A stretch of DNA of 64,000 bases from Palauibacter sp965222475 (GTDB lineage: Bacteria; Gemmatimonadota; Gemmatimonadetes; Palauibacterales; Palauibacteraceae). Positions 8,000 through 17,230 of the stretch are shown here, piece by piece. How positions within the stretch are numbered: the first letter of the stretch is position 1; the number at the start of each line of letters is the position of its first letter. Below the pieces are notes generated by a model, which was given only the letters and a program-made list of their open reading frames with translations, did no database searches and was not told the origin of the DNA. The translations under genes and the position numbers were made by a program. Location: positions 434,001-498,000 of the forward strand of contig NZ_CBDCUB010000002.1 in the NCBI RefSeq assembly GCF_965222475.1, given 5' to 3'.

Positions 8000-8430
8000 G
8001 GGTCGGAGGTGGCCTCGACGGTGAGGGTCATGAGCATGCCGCGCGTGTCGTGGCCCGCCACGTCGCAGAGTACGGTGTAGCTTCCGGGCGGCAGGTCGAG
8101 TTCGACCAGGCGCACCTCGCCGGTTTCGACGTCCCTTTCGGTCTCCCACAGCACCGCCCGGCTCTCCGGATCCACGAGCTTGAGGTTGTGCCCCTCGAAC
8201 CCCTGGTTGCTGAGGCGGAGCCGAGTGGGGCCGGCCGGGAGCCGGGTCGGCATGCCGATCGCGTATTCGAGCAGAGCGACATCGACGGCGTCGGCCGCGT
8301 AGATGGAGTCGGGGGCCGCCGCGGCCGGGTCCGCGGCGCTCGTGGCGGGCGCCGGGTCGGGGGGCTCGGCGTCGCCGATGCACCCGATGACGAGGATCGC
8401 GGCGGCGAGCGGCCCGCTGCGTCGGGTCAC
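7996..8430 (-). CDS. Cupredoxin-like periplasmic lipoprotein
   Basis: 144 residues from a GTG start. The N terminus is a short lipoprotein signal (positive charges, then LAAAILVIGC with Cys17), followed by an Ala/Pro/Asp-rich linker to about residue 45. The rest is one plastocyanin/azurin-type domain with a full set of type-1 copper ligands: His81 in GHNL, then Cys122, His127 and Met132. It should bind copper and carry electrons in the periplasm, or it may sense or store copper. It follows secA by 10 bases and overlaps the aminotransferase start. Confidence 0.8.
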   Translation of the reverse strand: MTRRSGPLAAAILVIGCIGDAEPPDPAPATSAADPAAAAPDSIYAADAVDVALLEYAIGMPTRLPAGPTRLRLSNQGFEGHNLKLVDPESRAVLWETERDVETGEVRLVELDLPPGSYTVLCDVAGHDTRGMLMTLTVEATSDP

Positions 8431-8440
8431 GGCGCCGGCC

Positions 8441-11400
8441 TCAGCCGCCGGGCCGGCCGTGGCACTTCTTGTACTTCCTGCCGCTCCCGCACGGGCACGG
8501 CGCGTTGCGGCCGGGCGCCTTGGCGGCGGTCGCGGGGGGGCCGGCCCGGCGGGGCCGCCCGCCCCGGAGCGCGGCCCGGGCGGCCGTGTCGTCCGGGGTG
8601 AGATCCCGGACCGCGGCCGAGGCCGCGACGCCCGTGGCCGAGAAGGCCGGCTCCAGAGCGGGCGCCTGGCCCGGGGCGCCGCCCGCTCGGCCCGGCCCCG
8701 CAGCCGCATCCGGACCGGGCAGCCGCCCCGCCGCGCCGGCCCCCGGCTCCACCGGACCGCTCATCCCCGTGATCTGCGGCGCCCGCGGGCGCACCGGCGG
8801 CGGGACCTCGACCCGCATCCGGAAGAAACGGTTCGCCACCGTCTGGCGGATGTCCGTGATGAGGCTCACGAACATCTCGTACGCCTCCTTCTTGTACTCG
8901 ACGAGCGGGTCCTTCTGACCCCACGACCGGAACTGGATCGACGAACGCAGGTGGTCGAGGTCGTACAGGTGGTCCTTCCACTTCTCGTCCAGGACGGAAA
9001 GGACGATGAAGCGCAGCACCTGCTCCCACACCTCCCCGAAGCTGTCGAGCTTCGCCCGGTACTGCTCGAGCGCGCTGGCGAGGACCGCTTCGTGGACCCG
9101 GTCCGCCGCCGCCCAGTTGTCGGCGCTCGCCTCCTTGCCCGGGTCCGCGGCCTCCTCCCCCACCCTCGGCAGAAAGTCGTTGTGCAGGAAATATTCGATC
9201 AGGAGGTGTTCCCTCAGCCCCGCCAGGTCCCACTGGTCGTGCGGGCTCTCCGAGGGGACGTATTCGTCCATCTCCTCCCGCATCGCCTCCTCGATCATCT
9301 CCCACGTCTCGCCCTTCAGGTCCTCGCCTCCCTCGAGGGCGTACAGGCGCAGGTCGTAGACGACCTCGCGCTGCTGGTTCATCACGTCGTCGTAGTCGAG
9401 CAGCCGCTTGCGGGCGTCGAAGTTCTGGGTCTCCACCCGCTTCTGAGCGCGCTCGACGGACTTCGTGATCCACGGGTGGCTGATGACCTCGCCTTCCTCC
9501 ACCCCGAGGCGGTCCATGATCCGGGCCACGCGCTCGTGCATGAAGAGCCGCATGAGGTCGTCTTCCAGCGACAGGAAGAAGAGGCTGGCCCCGGGGTCGC
9601 CCTGGCGTCCGGAGCGGCCCCGCAGCTGGCGGTCGATCCTCCGCGACTGATGCCGTTCGGTGCCGAGGATCTGGAGGCCGCAGGGGGGTTCGTCCTCGCA
9701 GCCGCGTTCCTTGATCTCGGCCCGGGACAGATCCGCTTCCTCGCCGGTCTGCCCGAACGCCGGCGTGTCTGAGCGGATCCCGCACACGTCGCACTGCACG
9801 CAGGGTGAGGCGAGTTTGATGTCGGTGCCGCGGCCGGCCATGTTCGTCGCGATCGTGATCGCGCCCGGCTGGCCCGCGTTCTGCACGATGATGGCCTCGC
9901 GCTCGTGCTGCTTCGCGTTCAGCACTTCGTGCGCCAGCCCGCGGCGCTTGAGCATGCGCGAGATGACCTCGGACACCTCGACGCTCGTCGTCCCGACGAG
10001 GATCGGGAGGCCCTGTTCGTTGATGCGCTCGATCTCGTCGATCAGCGCGGCGTACTTCTCCTGCTTGGTCTGGAAGATCACGTCGTCGTGATCGACGCGC
10101 CGCACCGGCCGGTGGGTCGGGATGACCACGACCTCCAGACCGTAGATCGAGTGAAACTCGCCCTCCTCCGTCTCCGCGGTCCCGGTCATCCCGGACAGCT
10201 TGTCGTACATGCGGAAGTAGTTCTGGATCGTGATCGTGGCGAGCGTCTGGGTCTCGCCCCGCACCTTCACGTTCTCCTTCGCCTCGACCGCCTGGTGGAG
10301 CCCGTCCGACCAGCGCCGCCCGTGCATCTTCCGGCCCGTGTGTTCGTCGACGATGACGACGTCGCCGTTCTCGACCACGTACTCCACGTCCTTCTCGTAC
10401 AGCGAGTACGCCTTCACGAGCTGGTGGATGACGTGGATCTTCTCCGATTTCTCCGCGTACTCGCGCTCGATCCGTTCGATCTCCTCCCGCTTCTCATCGG
10501 TGCCCAGCGACTCGTCGTCCTCCACGTGCTTCACGTCCTCGGAGATGTCCGGGACCACGAACGCCTCGGGGTCGTCGGGCGAGAGCACGTCGAGGCCCGG
10601 TTCCGAGATCTGGATCGTGTGCCCCTTCTCGTCCATCGAGTAGAGCAGCATCTCGTCGATCTCGGGGAGCCGCTTCTCGCGCATGAGGTCGGCCTCGGTG
10701 CGCTGGATGAGCTGCTTGACGCCCGAGCGCGTGCGGAGCTTGAGGAGCCGCTTGTTCCTGGGGGCGCCGCGCTGCGCCGCGAGGAGCTTGAGTCCCGCCT
10801 CCCGGCGCTGCTCCTGGTCCTCCTCCTCCGCGGCCGCTTCGAGTATCCTCGTGCCGTCGGCCACGAGCCGGTTGACCATCCGCGTCTGCTTGCGGGCGAG
10901 AGCCGCCACCTGCGCATTGTGCTTCTGGTACACGTCGCGCTCGTCGCGGCCCGCCGGGCCCGAGATGATGAGCGGGGTCCGGGCCTCATCGACGAGGACC
11001 GAGTCCACCTCGTCGATGATCGCGTAGGCGTGTCCGCGCTGTACCCGCTGCCGGAGTTCGATGACCATGTTGTCGCGCAGGTAGTCGAACCCGAACTCGT
11101 TGTTGGTCCCGTACGTGATGTCGGCCCGGTAGGCGGCCCGCCGCTCCTCGCTCCCGGGCTCCGTGTCCTCGAGGACGCCCACCGAGAGTCCGAGGTAGTC
11201 GAACACAGTGCCCATCCACTGGGCGTCGCGGCGGGCGAGGTAGTCGTTGACCGTGACGAGGTGGGCACCGCGGCCGGGGAGCGCGTTGAGGTACATGGGC
11301 ATGGTGGCGACGAGCGTCTTGCCCTCGCCGGTCGCCATCTCGGCGATCTTCCCCTGATGGAGGACGATCCCGCCGATGAGCTGCACGTCGTACGGGACCA

Positions 11401-11809
11401 TGTCCCAGCTCATGTCGTTGCCCGTGACGAGGATCTCCGCCCCGAGCAGGCGCCGGCAGGCTTCGCGGACCGTCGCGAACGCCTCGGGCAGGATGTCGTC
11501 GAGCACGGCCTGGGTGGCTTCGTTGAGTTCGCCCTCCGTCACGGCGATCCGCTCGGTGAGGTCCGCGCGGCGGGCCGGATTCTCGGTGTAGCGACGCTTC
11601 TCCCGGAGCGCTTCGACGGCATCCTCGAACGTCGAGGTCCGTTCGTGTATGGTCTCGCGGAACTTCACGGTCTGCGCCGCCAGCGCCTCTTCCGGGAGGT
11701 CCGCCAGCCGTGATTCGTGCTCCTTGATCTGCTGGATGATCGGACGCATGCGCTTCATCTCGCGCGTGAAGCGCGTTCCGAAGACCTGCGTGACGACGTT
11801 CTTCAACAT
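8441..11809 (-). CDS. secA: Preprotein translocase ATPase SecA (long form)
   Basis: Motor that drives unfolded preproteins through SecYEG. It has 1122 residues against about 900 in E. coli. Walker A MATGEGKT is at 158-165, DEVDSVLVDEART marks Walker B, MAGRGTD is the late helicase motif, and the chain ends in the zinc-binding CPCGSGRKYKKCH tail that contacts SecB or ribosomes. Extra length includes a charged segment in the first half and a Cys-rich insert at about 667-712 (CVQCDVCG, then more cysteines) between GTDIK and LQILGTERH. The ATG overlaps the nadD stop by 7 bases, so it is translated with nadD and bamD. Confidence 0.97.
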   Translation of the reverse strand: MLKNVVTQVFGTRFTREMKRMRPIIQQIKEHESRLADLPEEALAAQTVKFRETIHERTSTFEDAVEALREKRRYTENPARRADLTERIAVTEGELNEATQAVLDDILPEAFATVREACRRLLGAEILVTGNDMSWDMVPYDVQLIGGIVLHQGKIAEMATGEGKTLVATMPMYLNALPGRGAHLVTVNDYLARRDAQWMGTVFDYLGLSVGVLEDTEPGSEERRAAYRADITYGTNNEFGFDYLRDNMVIELRQRVQRGHAYAIIDEVDSVLVDEARTPLIISGPAGRDERDVYQKHNAQVAALARKQTRMVNRLVADGTRILEAAAEEEDQEQRREAGLKLLAAQRGAPRNKRLLKLRTRSGVKQLIQRTEADLMREKRLPEIDEMLLYSMDEKGHTIQISEPGLDVLSPDDPEAFVVPDISEDVKHVEDDESLGTDEKREEIERIEREYAEKSEKIHVIHQLVKAYSLYEKDVEYVVENGDVVIVDEHTGRKMHGRRWSDGLHQAVEAKENVKVRGETQTLATITIQNYFRMYDKLSGMTGTAETEEGEFHSIYGLEVVVIPTHRPVRRVDHDDVIFQTKQEKYAALIDEIERINEQGLPILVGTTSVEVSEVISRMLKRRGLAHEVLNAKQHEREAIIVQNAGQPGAITIATNMAGRGTDIKLASPCVQCDVCGIRSDTPAFGQTGEEADLSRAEIKERGCEDEPPCGLQILGTERHQSRRIDRQLRGRSGRQGDPGASLFFLSLEDDLMRLFMHERVARIMDRLGVEEGEVISHPWITKSVERAQKRVETQNFDARKRLLDYDDVMNQQREVVYDLRLYALEGGEDLKGETWEMIEEAMREEMDEYVPSESPHDQWDLAGLREHLLIEYFLHNDFLPRVGEEAADPGKEASADNWAAADRVHEAVLASALEQYRAKLDSFGEVWEQVLRFIVLSVLDEKWKDHLYDLDHLRSSIQFRSWGQKDPLVEYKKEAYEMFVSLITDIRQTVANRFFRMRVEVPPPVRPRAPQITGMSGPVEPGAGAAGRLPGPDAAAGPGRAGGAPGQAPALEPAFSATGVAASAAVRDLTPDDTAARAALRGGRPRRAGPPATAAKAPGRNAPCPCGSGRKYKKCHGRPGG

Positions 11810-12447
11810 CCGGGACTCGCTGGGTTGCGGGGCCTGCCCGACCGGTCGGCCAGGGCGCGCTCGACATCGTGTCGGATCGACTCGGGAACGAGGTGCCGGA
11901 CCGAACGCCCCTCGCGGAGACGGCGCCGGATCCGGCTCGCCGAAACATCGATTCGTGTGACGTTCACGACAAGATAGTCTATCGGCGTTGCGGCCGGGGG
12001 GGACACCGGCTCCCGGCCTCCCCGCGGCATCACGGCGATCCGGGCGAGTTCCCGGACGCGGTCGGGGTCCTTCCAGCCGTCGAGCGCCGCGAACCGGTCC
12101 GCGCCCATGGCGAGGATCAGCCGGTCGTCCTGGAACTGTCGCGCCAGCTCCTCCAGCGTGTCGACGGTGAAGGAGGGTCCGGAGCGCCGGAACTCGAGCG
12201 GGCTGACCTCGATCCGGGGGATGCCGCGGAAGAGCCGCCGGGTCAGCTCGAAGCGGGTCGCGGCGGGGAGCACGGCGCTGCGGTGGGGCGGGTCGGCGGC
12301 CGGAATGACGAGCAGGCGTTCGAGGCGAAGCTGCTCGACCAGCTCCCGCGCGACGATCGCGTGTCCGACGTGGGGAGGATCGAAGCTGCCCCCGAAGACG
12401 CCGATCCGGCGACCGGAGAACGGACGATCAGCGGAGGGTGGCGGCAT
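11803..12447 (-). CDS. nadD: Nicotinate-nucleotide adenylyltransferase
   Basis: Joins nicotinate mononucleotide and ATP to give deamido-NAD in NAD synthesis. The 214 residues show the nucleotidyltransferase signature GGSFDPPHVGH at 19-29, a FTVDTLEEL segment in the middle, and SASRIRRRLREGRSV near the C terminus, which is the second family motif. I chose the ATG at 12447, 18 bases before the signature and inside the end of bamD; a longer in-frame start at 12477 lies deeper in bamD and looks less likely. The end overlaps the secA start. Confidence 0.92.
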   Translation of the reverse strand: MPPPSADRPFSGRRIGVFGGSFDPPHVGHAIVARELVEQLRLERLLVIPAADPPHRSAVLPAATRFELTRRLFRGIPRIEVSPLEFRRSGPSFTVDTLEELARQFQDDRLILAMGADRFAALDGWKDPDRVRELARIAVMPRGGREPVSPPAATPIDYLVVNVTRIDVSASRIRRRLREGRSVRHLVPESIRHDVERALADRSGRPRNPASPGC

Positions 12448-13192
12448 TCTCCGCGGGGTCTTCCTCTGCGGCCGCATTCCGCGCTTCCTCCGAGTCGGGG
12501 AACTCCGCCAGGAGCCGCTCCCGGATGCTGCCGGCCTCGGTCTCGTACCCGACGCGGCGATATACCTGATAGAGGCGCCACAGGAGGTCCGGGAGGAGGT
12601 CCTCCGAAGGCTCCTCGGCGAGGGACAGTTCGAAGTACACGATCGCGGACTCGGGGAGCCGGCGGGTGTCCTGATAGAACTTCCCGATCTCGTAGCTCTT
12701 GCGAGCGAGCTTGGCGCGCGCCTCCGCCATGAGGCGTTCCGCCTCCTCGCGGAACGGGGTCGTGGGGAAGAACTGCAGCAGGCGGCCGCATTCCTCGATC
12801 GCCCGCCGGGTGTACTCCTGGGAGAGCGTGACCCTGGGCGAGGCGGCGAGATAGGCGCGGCACAACCCCAGTTGCGCGTCGTCGGCCAGGGGACTGTTGG
12901 GCCGGCCCGTGGCCATGCGGCGGAATTCCTCCACCGCGTCGAGTTCGTTTCCGGCCCGCAGGTGGCCCTCGGCGGCGAGAAACTGGGCGCTGTCCGCGAG
13001 CGGATTCAGCGGAGCCCGGATCATGAAGGCGAGGAAGCCGTCGGCGGCCCGGCGGTATTCCCCGGCGTCGAACTCGTCGTGGGCCCACTGGAAGAGGTCC
13101 GGGGGCGACAGATCGCCCGGAGGGCCGGAACTCGCGCACGCCGCGAGCGAGAGGGCGGCGGCGCACACGGCCGTGCGGGCTCCCCGCCTCAT
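12428..13192 (-). CDS. bamD: Outer-membrane assembly lipoprotein, BamD-like
   Basis: 254 residues. A lipoprotein signal ends in LAAC with Cys19. The remainder is TPR-like helical repeats: AHDEFDAGEYRRAADGF at about 37-53, FLAAEGHLRAGNELDAVEEF at 72-91, then FPTTPFREEAERLMAEARAKLA, which is the pattern of BamD/ComL. Family members sit in the inner leaflet of the outer membrane and help BamA insert barrel proteins. The gene starts inside the stop of another TPR lipoprotein (ATGA), so the two may work together. The name rests on pattern and signal; a general TPR lipoprotein is the alternative. Confidence 0.75.
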   Translation of the reverse strand: MRRGARTAVCAAALSLAACASSGPPGDLSPPDLFQWAHDEFDAGEYRRAADGFLAFMIRAPLNPLADSAQFLAAEGHLRAGNELDAVEEFRRMATGRPNSPLADDAQLGLCRAYLAASPRVTLSQEYTRRAIEECGRLLQFFPTTPFREEAERLMAEARAKLARKSYEIGKFYQDTRRLPESAIVYFELSLAEEPSEDLLPDLLWRLYQVYRRVGYETEAGSIRERLLAEFPDSEEARNAAAEEDPAENAATLR

Positions 13193-14106
13193 TCGAACCC
13201 GAAGCGGATCTGGCGCATCCGCTCCTCCGCGCGCCGGACGAGCGCGTGCGTGCGCGTCGGGTTGAGCTCGATGACGCGCGCGTAGCTCACGAGGGCTTCG
13301 TTCGTATCGCCGAGGGCGAGCTGCAGCTCGCCGCGCAGGAAGTGCGCGTCGACCATGAGGGGCCGCTGCACCCCGAGTCCCACCATCTCATCGAGCTTCT
13401 CGAGCGCGGTCGCGGGGCGGCCCTCGGCCCGGTCCTCGTCCGCCGACGCGTAGAGGCAGTCCCCGTACTGGAAGCTGGCCGCACCCCGGTTCCGGTCCGA
13501 GTCCTCCACCGCGTCGAGGTATCCCCTGAAGAAGGGCAGCGCGCGCGTGCAGGCGCCGAGATGTCTGTAGGCGAGGCCGATCTCGTACAGAACGGCCGGA
13601 TCGGGATCGCCATCCTCGTCGAGGAGCGCGAGACGGAGCGACAGCGACAGCGCCTCGTCCCCCGCCCGGGCGTAGTAGTCGGCCAGCGAACGCTGGAGAT
13701 CCGCGGGGAGGTAGCCCATGCCCCACCCGAGCAGAGGCTGCAGCGCCCTCGACATGTTCTCCCTCGCCCCCCGCTCGCGGGCGGACCTCGCGATCCCCGC
13801 GAGCGCGGCGGCCGCCTGGTGCCGGAGTCCGGGATCCCGCTCCGTGAGCGTCTCGTAGACCGTGATCGCCTCGGCGACATCGCCGCGCGCCGCGTACGCC
13901 TGCCCGAGTCTGAGCAGCACTTCCTCCGTGTCGCCCCGAAAGCGGCGGGCGAGGAGGTATTCGGCGATCGCCTTGTCCGCGTCTCCCACGGCGAGATAGC
14001 GGTCGCCGCGCACGAGCGACGGGTCCACGGGGTCCCCGCACGCCGCGAGCGCGAGCGCGATCAGAATCCCGTTCGTCCGTCCACCGGCCCGTCGCATCGT
14101 CACCAT
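13189..14106 (-). CDS. TPR-repeat lipoprotein
   Basis: 305 residues. The start region is MVTMRR, with a signal ending in ALAAC at Cys23, so it should be lipid-anchored outside the inner membrane. It is followed by tetratricopeptide-like repeats from about residue 34 (RGDRYLAVGDADKAIAEYLL, then LRLGQAYAARGDVAEAITVY) to a last repeat near the C terminus (LRGELQLALGDTNEALVSYA). The role is unknown; TPRs bind other proteins. Position directly before bamD suggests an envelope-assembly partner. Starts at 14106 and 14097 are both possible. Confidence 0.8.
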   Translation of the reverse strand: MVTMRRAGGRTNGILIALALAACGDPVDPSLVRGDRYLAVGDADKAIAEYLLARRFRGDTEEVLLRLGQAYAARGDVAEAITVYETLTERDPGLRHQAAAALAGIARSARERGARENMSRALQPLLGWGMGYLPADLQRSLADYYARAGDEALSLSLRLALLDEDGDPDPAVLYEIGLAYRHLGACTRALPFFRGYLDAVEDSDRNRGAASFQYGDCLYASADEDRAEGRPATALEKLDEMVGLGVQRPLMVDAHFLRGELQLALGDTNEALVSYARVIELNPTRTHALVRRAEERMRQIRFGFE

Positions 14107-14107
14107 C

Positions 14108-14899
14108 TCAGTTCCCGTCCGCCTCCCGGGTTGCCCGCCGCGGGGCGCCCGCGACGCCTTTCCGCGTCCAGCGCCGCACCAGTCCGTACAGGAGGATGCA
14201 GCGCACCGCGGAGAGCCCGTCGCGCCAGTTGATCTTCTTGCCCTCTGCGTACGTCCGGCCCGCGTAGGAGATCCCCACTTCGTAAACACGCCACCCGCCG
14301 AGGGCGATCTTCGCCGTCAGCTCCGGCTCGACGCCGAAGGCCCGCTCCTCGATCGTGAGGCCCTCGATGACCTCTCGCCGGAAACATTTGTGGCACGTCT
14401 CCATGTCGCTCAGGTTGAGGTTCGTGACCATGTTCGACAGCCGAGTCAGCCACTGGTTGCCCACGTAGTGCCAATAGTAGAGCACCCGGTGCGGCTGGCC
14501 GCCCATGAAACGCGACCCGTACACCACGTCCGCCCTCCCGGCGAGGATCGGCTCCAGAAGGCGCGGATACTCGGCCGGATCGTACTCGAGATCGGCGTCC
14601 TGCACGATCACGATGTCGCCGCGGACGGCCCTGAACCCGGTCGAGAGCGCGGCCCCCTTGCCCCGGTTCCTCTCGTGGACGAGGGCCCGGTCGACCAGTC
14701 CTTCCTTCTCGAGCCGGCGCAGGATGGCGCCCGACGCGTCCCGCGAGCCATCGTCGACCGCCACCAGCTCGACCTCCGGCGCGACCTCCTTCACGCGCCG
14801 CACGATGGTCTCGAGCGTCGCCTCCTCGTTGTAGATGGGCATGACCACGGAAACCCGCGCCCGACCCGTCTCCCGCATTCCGCCTCCCCGGCCGTTCAA
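14108..14899 (-). CDS. Glycosyltransferase family 2, polyprenyl-phosphate sugar synthase-like
   Basis: 263 residues. It has VSVVMPIYNEE at about 16-26, VDDGSRDAS near 51-59, NRGKGAAL and QDADLEYDP, the pattern of DPM1/DpgS-like enzymes that move a sugar from a nucleotide donor to a lipid phosphate carrier at the inner membrane. No multi-helix membrane region follows. The ATG at 14899 overlaps the UDP-xylose synthase stop. A second ATG at 14878 has GGGGAGG just upstream and could be the true start. The donor is likely one of the UDP-sugars made by the next two genes, which is inference. Confidence 0.82.
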   Translation of the reverse strand: MNGRGGGMRETGRARVSVVMPIYNEEATLETIVRRVKEVAPEVELVAVDDGSRDASGAILRRLEKEGLVDRALVHERNRGKGAALSTGFRAVRGDIVIVQDADLEYDPAEYPRLLEPILAGRADVVYGSRFMGGQPHRVLYYWHYVGNQWLTRLSNMVTNLNLSDMETCHKCFRREVIEGLTIEERAFGVEPELTAKIALGGWRVYEVGISYAGRTYAEGKKINWRDGLSAVRCILLYGLVRRWTRKGVAGAPRRATREADGN

Positions 14900-15855
14900 T
14901 CCGGCGTCGTCTCCAGCCGGCCCAGCGCCTGCAGCCGCTGAAAGTAAGCCACCGTGCGCCGCAAACCGACCTCGAGCGGAATCCGCGGCGTCCAGCCCAG
15001 CTCCGCCGAGGCGAGCGAGATGTCCGGACGCCGCACCCTGGGATCGTCGGTGGGCAGCGGACGAGCCTCCAGCGGCGATGCGGAACCGGTGGCCGCGACG
15101 ACGAGTTCCGCCAGGGCCCGGATCGTGTACTCGCCCGGGTTCCCCAGGTTGAGGGGTGCGTGGAGTTCAGCGTTGAACAGACGCCAGATCCCCTCCACCA
15201 GATCGGAGACGTAGCAGAAGCTGCGGGACTGCGAGCCGTCGCCGTAGATGGTGAGCGGCTCCCCCCTCAGCGCCTGCACGATGAAGTTGGACACGACGCG
15301 GCCGTCGTCGGGGCGCATGCGGGGGCCGTAGGTATTGAAGATGCGCACGATGCGCGTGTCGACTCCGTGGGCGCGGTGGTAGGCCATGGTGATCGCCTCG
15401 GCGAAGCGCTTCGCCTCGTCGTACACGCCGCGCGGCCCGATCGGGTTCACGTGGCCCCAGTAGGACTCGGGCTGGGGATGGACGAGCGGATCGCCGTAGA
15501 CCTCCGAGGTGGACGCGAGCAGGAGCCGGGCGCCGCGCGCCTTCGCGAGCCCGAGCGTGTTGTGGGTGCCCAGCGCGCCGGCCTTGAGTGTCTGGATCGG
15601 GAAACGGAGGTAGTCGACGGGACTGGCCGGCGAGGCGAGGTGGAAGATGCCGTCGAGTTCGTCCTCGATCTCGAGGTGCTCCGAGACGTCGCGCTCGAGG
15701 AGCCGGAACCGGGGATCGTCCTCGAGATGCGAGAGGTTCTCCCGCCTCCCCGTGATGAGGTTGTCGATGCCGAGGACGGTGTGTCCCTCGGCGAGAAGCC
15801 GGTCGGTGAGGTGCGACCCGAGGAAGCCGGCGGCCCCGGTGACGACGAGTCTCAC
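14896..15855 (-). CDS. UDP-glucuronate decarboxylase (UDP-xylose synthase)
   Basis: 319 residues of the extended short-chain dehydrogenase family. GAAGFLGS at 7-14 binds NAD, STSEVYG at 115-121 and Tyr145-x-x-x-Lys149 form the active site, and RIFNTYGPRM followed by GDGSQSRSFCYV is characteristic of UXS enzymes. The product would be UDP-xylose from UDP-glucuronate, which the next gene supplies. The start is a GTG in a GTGA overlap with the stop of the dehydrogenase gene, so the two enzymes are made in step. Confidence 0.88.
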   Translation of the reverse strand: MRLVVTGAAGFLGSHLTDRLLAEGHTVLGIDNLITGRRENLSHLEDDPRFRLLERDVSEHLEIEDELDGIFHLASPASPVDYLRFPIQTLKAGALGTHNTLGLAKARGARLLLASTSEVYGDPLVHPQPESYWGHVNPIGPRGVYDEAKRFAEAITMAYHRAHGVDTRIVRIFNTYGPRMRPDDGRVVSNFIVQALRGEPLTIYGDGSQSRSFCYVSDLVEGIWRLFNAELHAPLNLGNPGEYTIRALAELVVAATGSASPLEARPLPTDDPRVRRPDISLASAELGWTPRIPLEVGLRRTVAYFQRLQALGRLETTPD

Positions 15856-17180
15856 GCGACGACCTCCGGGCCGATCTGCCTGCGGCCGACCGGATAGTAC
15901 TCGAACCCCAGTTCCGCCATGCGCTCGGGGTCGAACAGGTTCCGCCCGTCGAACACGATGCGCCGGGCCATGCGCTCGCCGACCGCGGTCCAGTCGGGGC
16001 GGCGGTACTGGAGCCACTCCGTCGCCAGGACGAGCGCGTCGGCGCCGTCCAGCGTCTCGTATTCGTCGGCCCCGTACTCGACCTCGTCTCCGAGGTAGAC
16101 GTCGCGCGCCGGGTCCATCGCGACCGGGTCGTGCGCCACGATCGAGGCGCCACGCTCCCTCAGCGCGGCCACGATCGCGCGGGAAGGCGCCGCGCGCATG
16201 TCGTCCGTGCGCGGCTTGAAGGCGAGCCCCCAGAGGGCGAAGCGCCTCCCCGACAGGTCTTCGCCGAACCGCCGCCGGATCTTCCGCACGAGGAGCGTCT
16301 TCTGGCGGTCGTTGGCCTCGTTCACCGCGCGCGGGATGGTGAGGTCGAGGTCGCGTTCCGCGGCCGACCGGATGAGCGCCTCGACGTCCTTCGGGAGGCA
16401 GCTTCCGCCGTATCCCGCGCCGGCGTAGAGGAAGGCGGGCCCGATGCGCGGATCGGAGCCGATCCCCCGCCGCACGCGCTCGATGTCGGCGCCGGTCCGC
16501 TCGCACAGCTCCGCGAACTGGTTCATGAGGCTGATGCGCGCGGCGAGCATCGCGTTCGCCGCGTACTTGGTGAGTTCCGCCGAGGGGATGTCCATGAAGA
16601 TGAGCGGGTTCCCCGACCGTCTGAACGGCTCGTACAGCTCCGTCATGCGCTCGCGCGCGACGTCCGCATCGACGCCGCACACGACCCGGTCCGGATACAT
16701 GAAGTCGGCGACGGCGTCGCCCTCCTTCAGAAACTCGGGGTTCGCGCACATGTGGAAGGGGACGTCGGTGCGGCGCGCGATCTCGGCGCGCACGATCTCG
16801 TTCGTCCCCACCGGCACGGTGCTCTTCGTGACCACGACGGCATGCGGGCGCAGGTGCTCGCCGATCGTCCCGGCGGCCGCGCGCACGAAGCCGAGGTCGG
16901 CGAACCCGTCCTCCCCCGGGGGCGTGCCGACCGCGATGAAGATGACCTCCGCCGTCCGGATCCCTTCGGCGGCGTCCGTCGTGAAGCGTAGCCGGCCGGC
17001 CGCGAGGTTCTCGGTGATCAGGGGCTCGAGCCCCGGCTCGTAGATGGGGACCTCCCCCGAGTTGAGCCGTCGAATCCTCGCTTCGTCGACATCGGCGCAT
17101 GTCACGCGGTTCCCGGCGCCGGCCAGACACGACCCCGCCACGAGCCCCACGTACCCGGTGCCGATCACGGTGACTTCCAT
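15852..17180 (-). CDS. ugd: UDP-glucose 6-dehydrogenase
   Basis: Oxidises UDP-glucose to UDP-glucuronate with two NAD. The 442 residues carry GTGYVGL at 7-13, the catalytic Lys205 region (ELTKYAANA), and the nucleophile Cys261 in GYGGSCLPKD, followed by the usual C-terminal UDP-binding domain. I chose the ATG at 17180 because the Rossmann strand begins at once. With the next two genes it forms a UDP-glucose to UDP-glucuronate to UDP-xylose to glycolipid route. Confidence 0.93.
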   Translation of the reverse strand: MEVTVIGTGYVGLVAGSCLAGAGNRVTCADVDEARIRRLNSGEVPIYEPGLEPLITENLAAGRLRFTTDAAEGIRTAEVIFIAVGTPPGEDGFADLGFVRAAAGTIGEHLRPHAVVVTKSTVPVGTNEIVRAEIARRTDVPFHMCANPEFLKEGDAVADFMYPDRVVCGVDADVARERMTELYEPFRRSGNPLIFMDIPSAELTKYAANAMLAARISLMNQFAELCERTGADIERVRRGIGSDPRIGPAFLYAGAGYGGSCLPKDVEALIRSAAERDLDLTIPRAVNEANDRQKTLLVRKIRRRFGEDLSGRRFALWGLAFKPRTDDMRAAPSRAIVAALRERGASIVAHDPVAMDPARDVYLGDEVEYGADEYETLDGADALVLATEWLQYRRPDWTAVGERMARRIVFDGRNLFDPERMAELGFEYYPVGRRQIGPEVVA

Positions 17181-17230
17181 CGGCGTTTCCGCTCCCGTTT
17201 CTTCGGTTGATCGAGGTTCGCGACCCGCCC

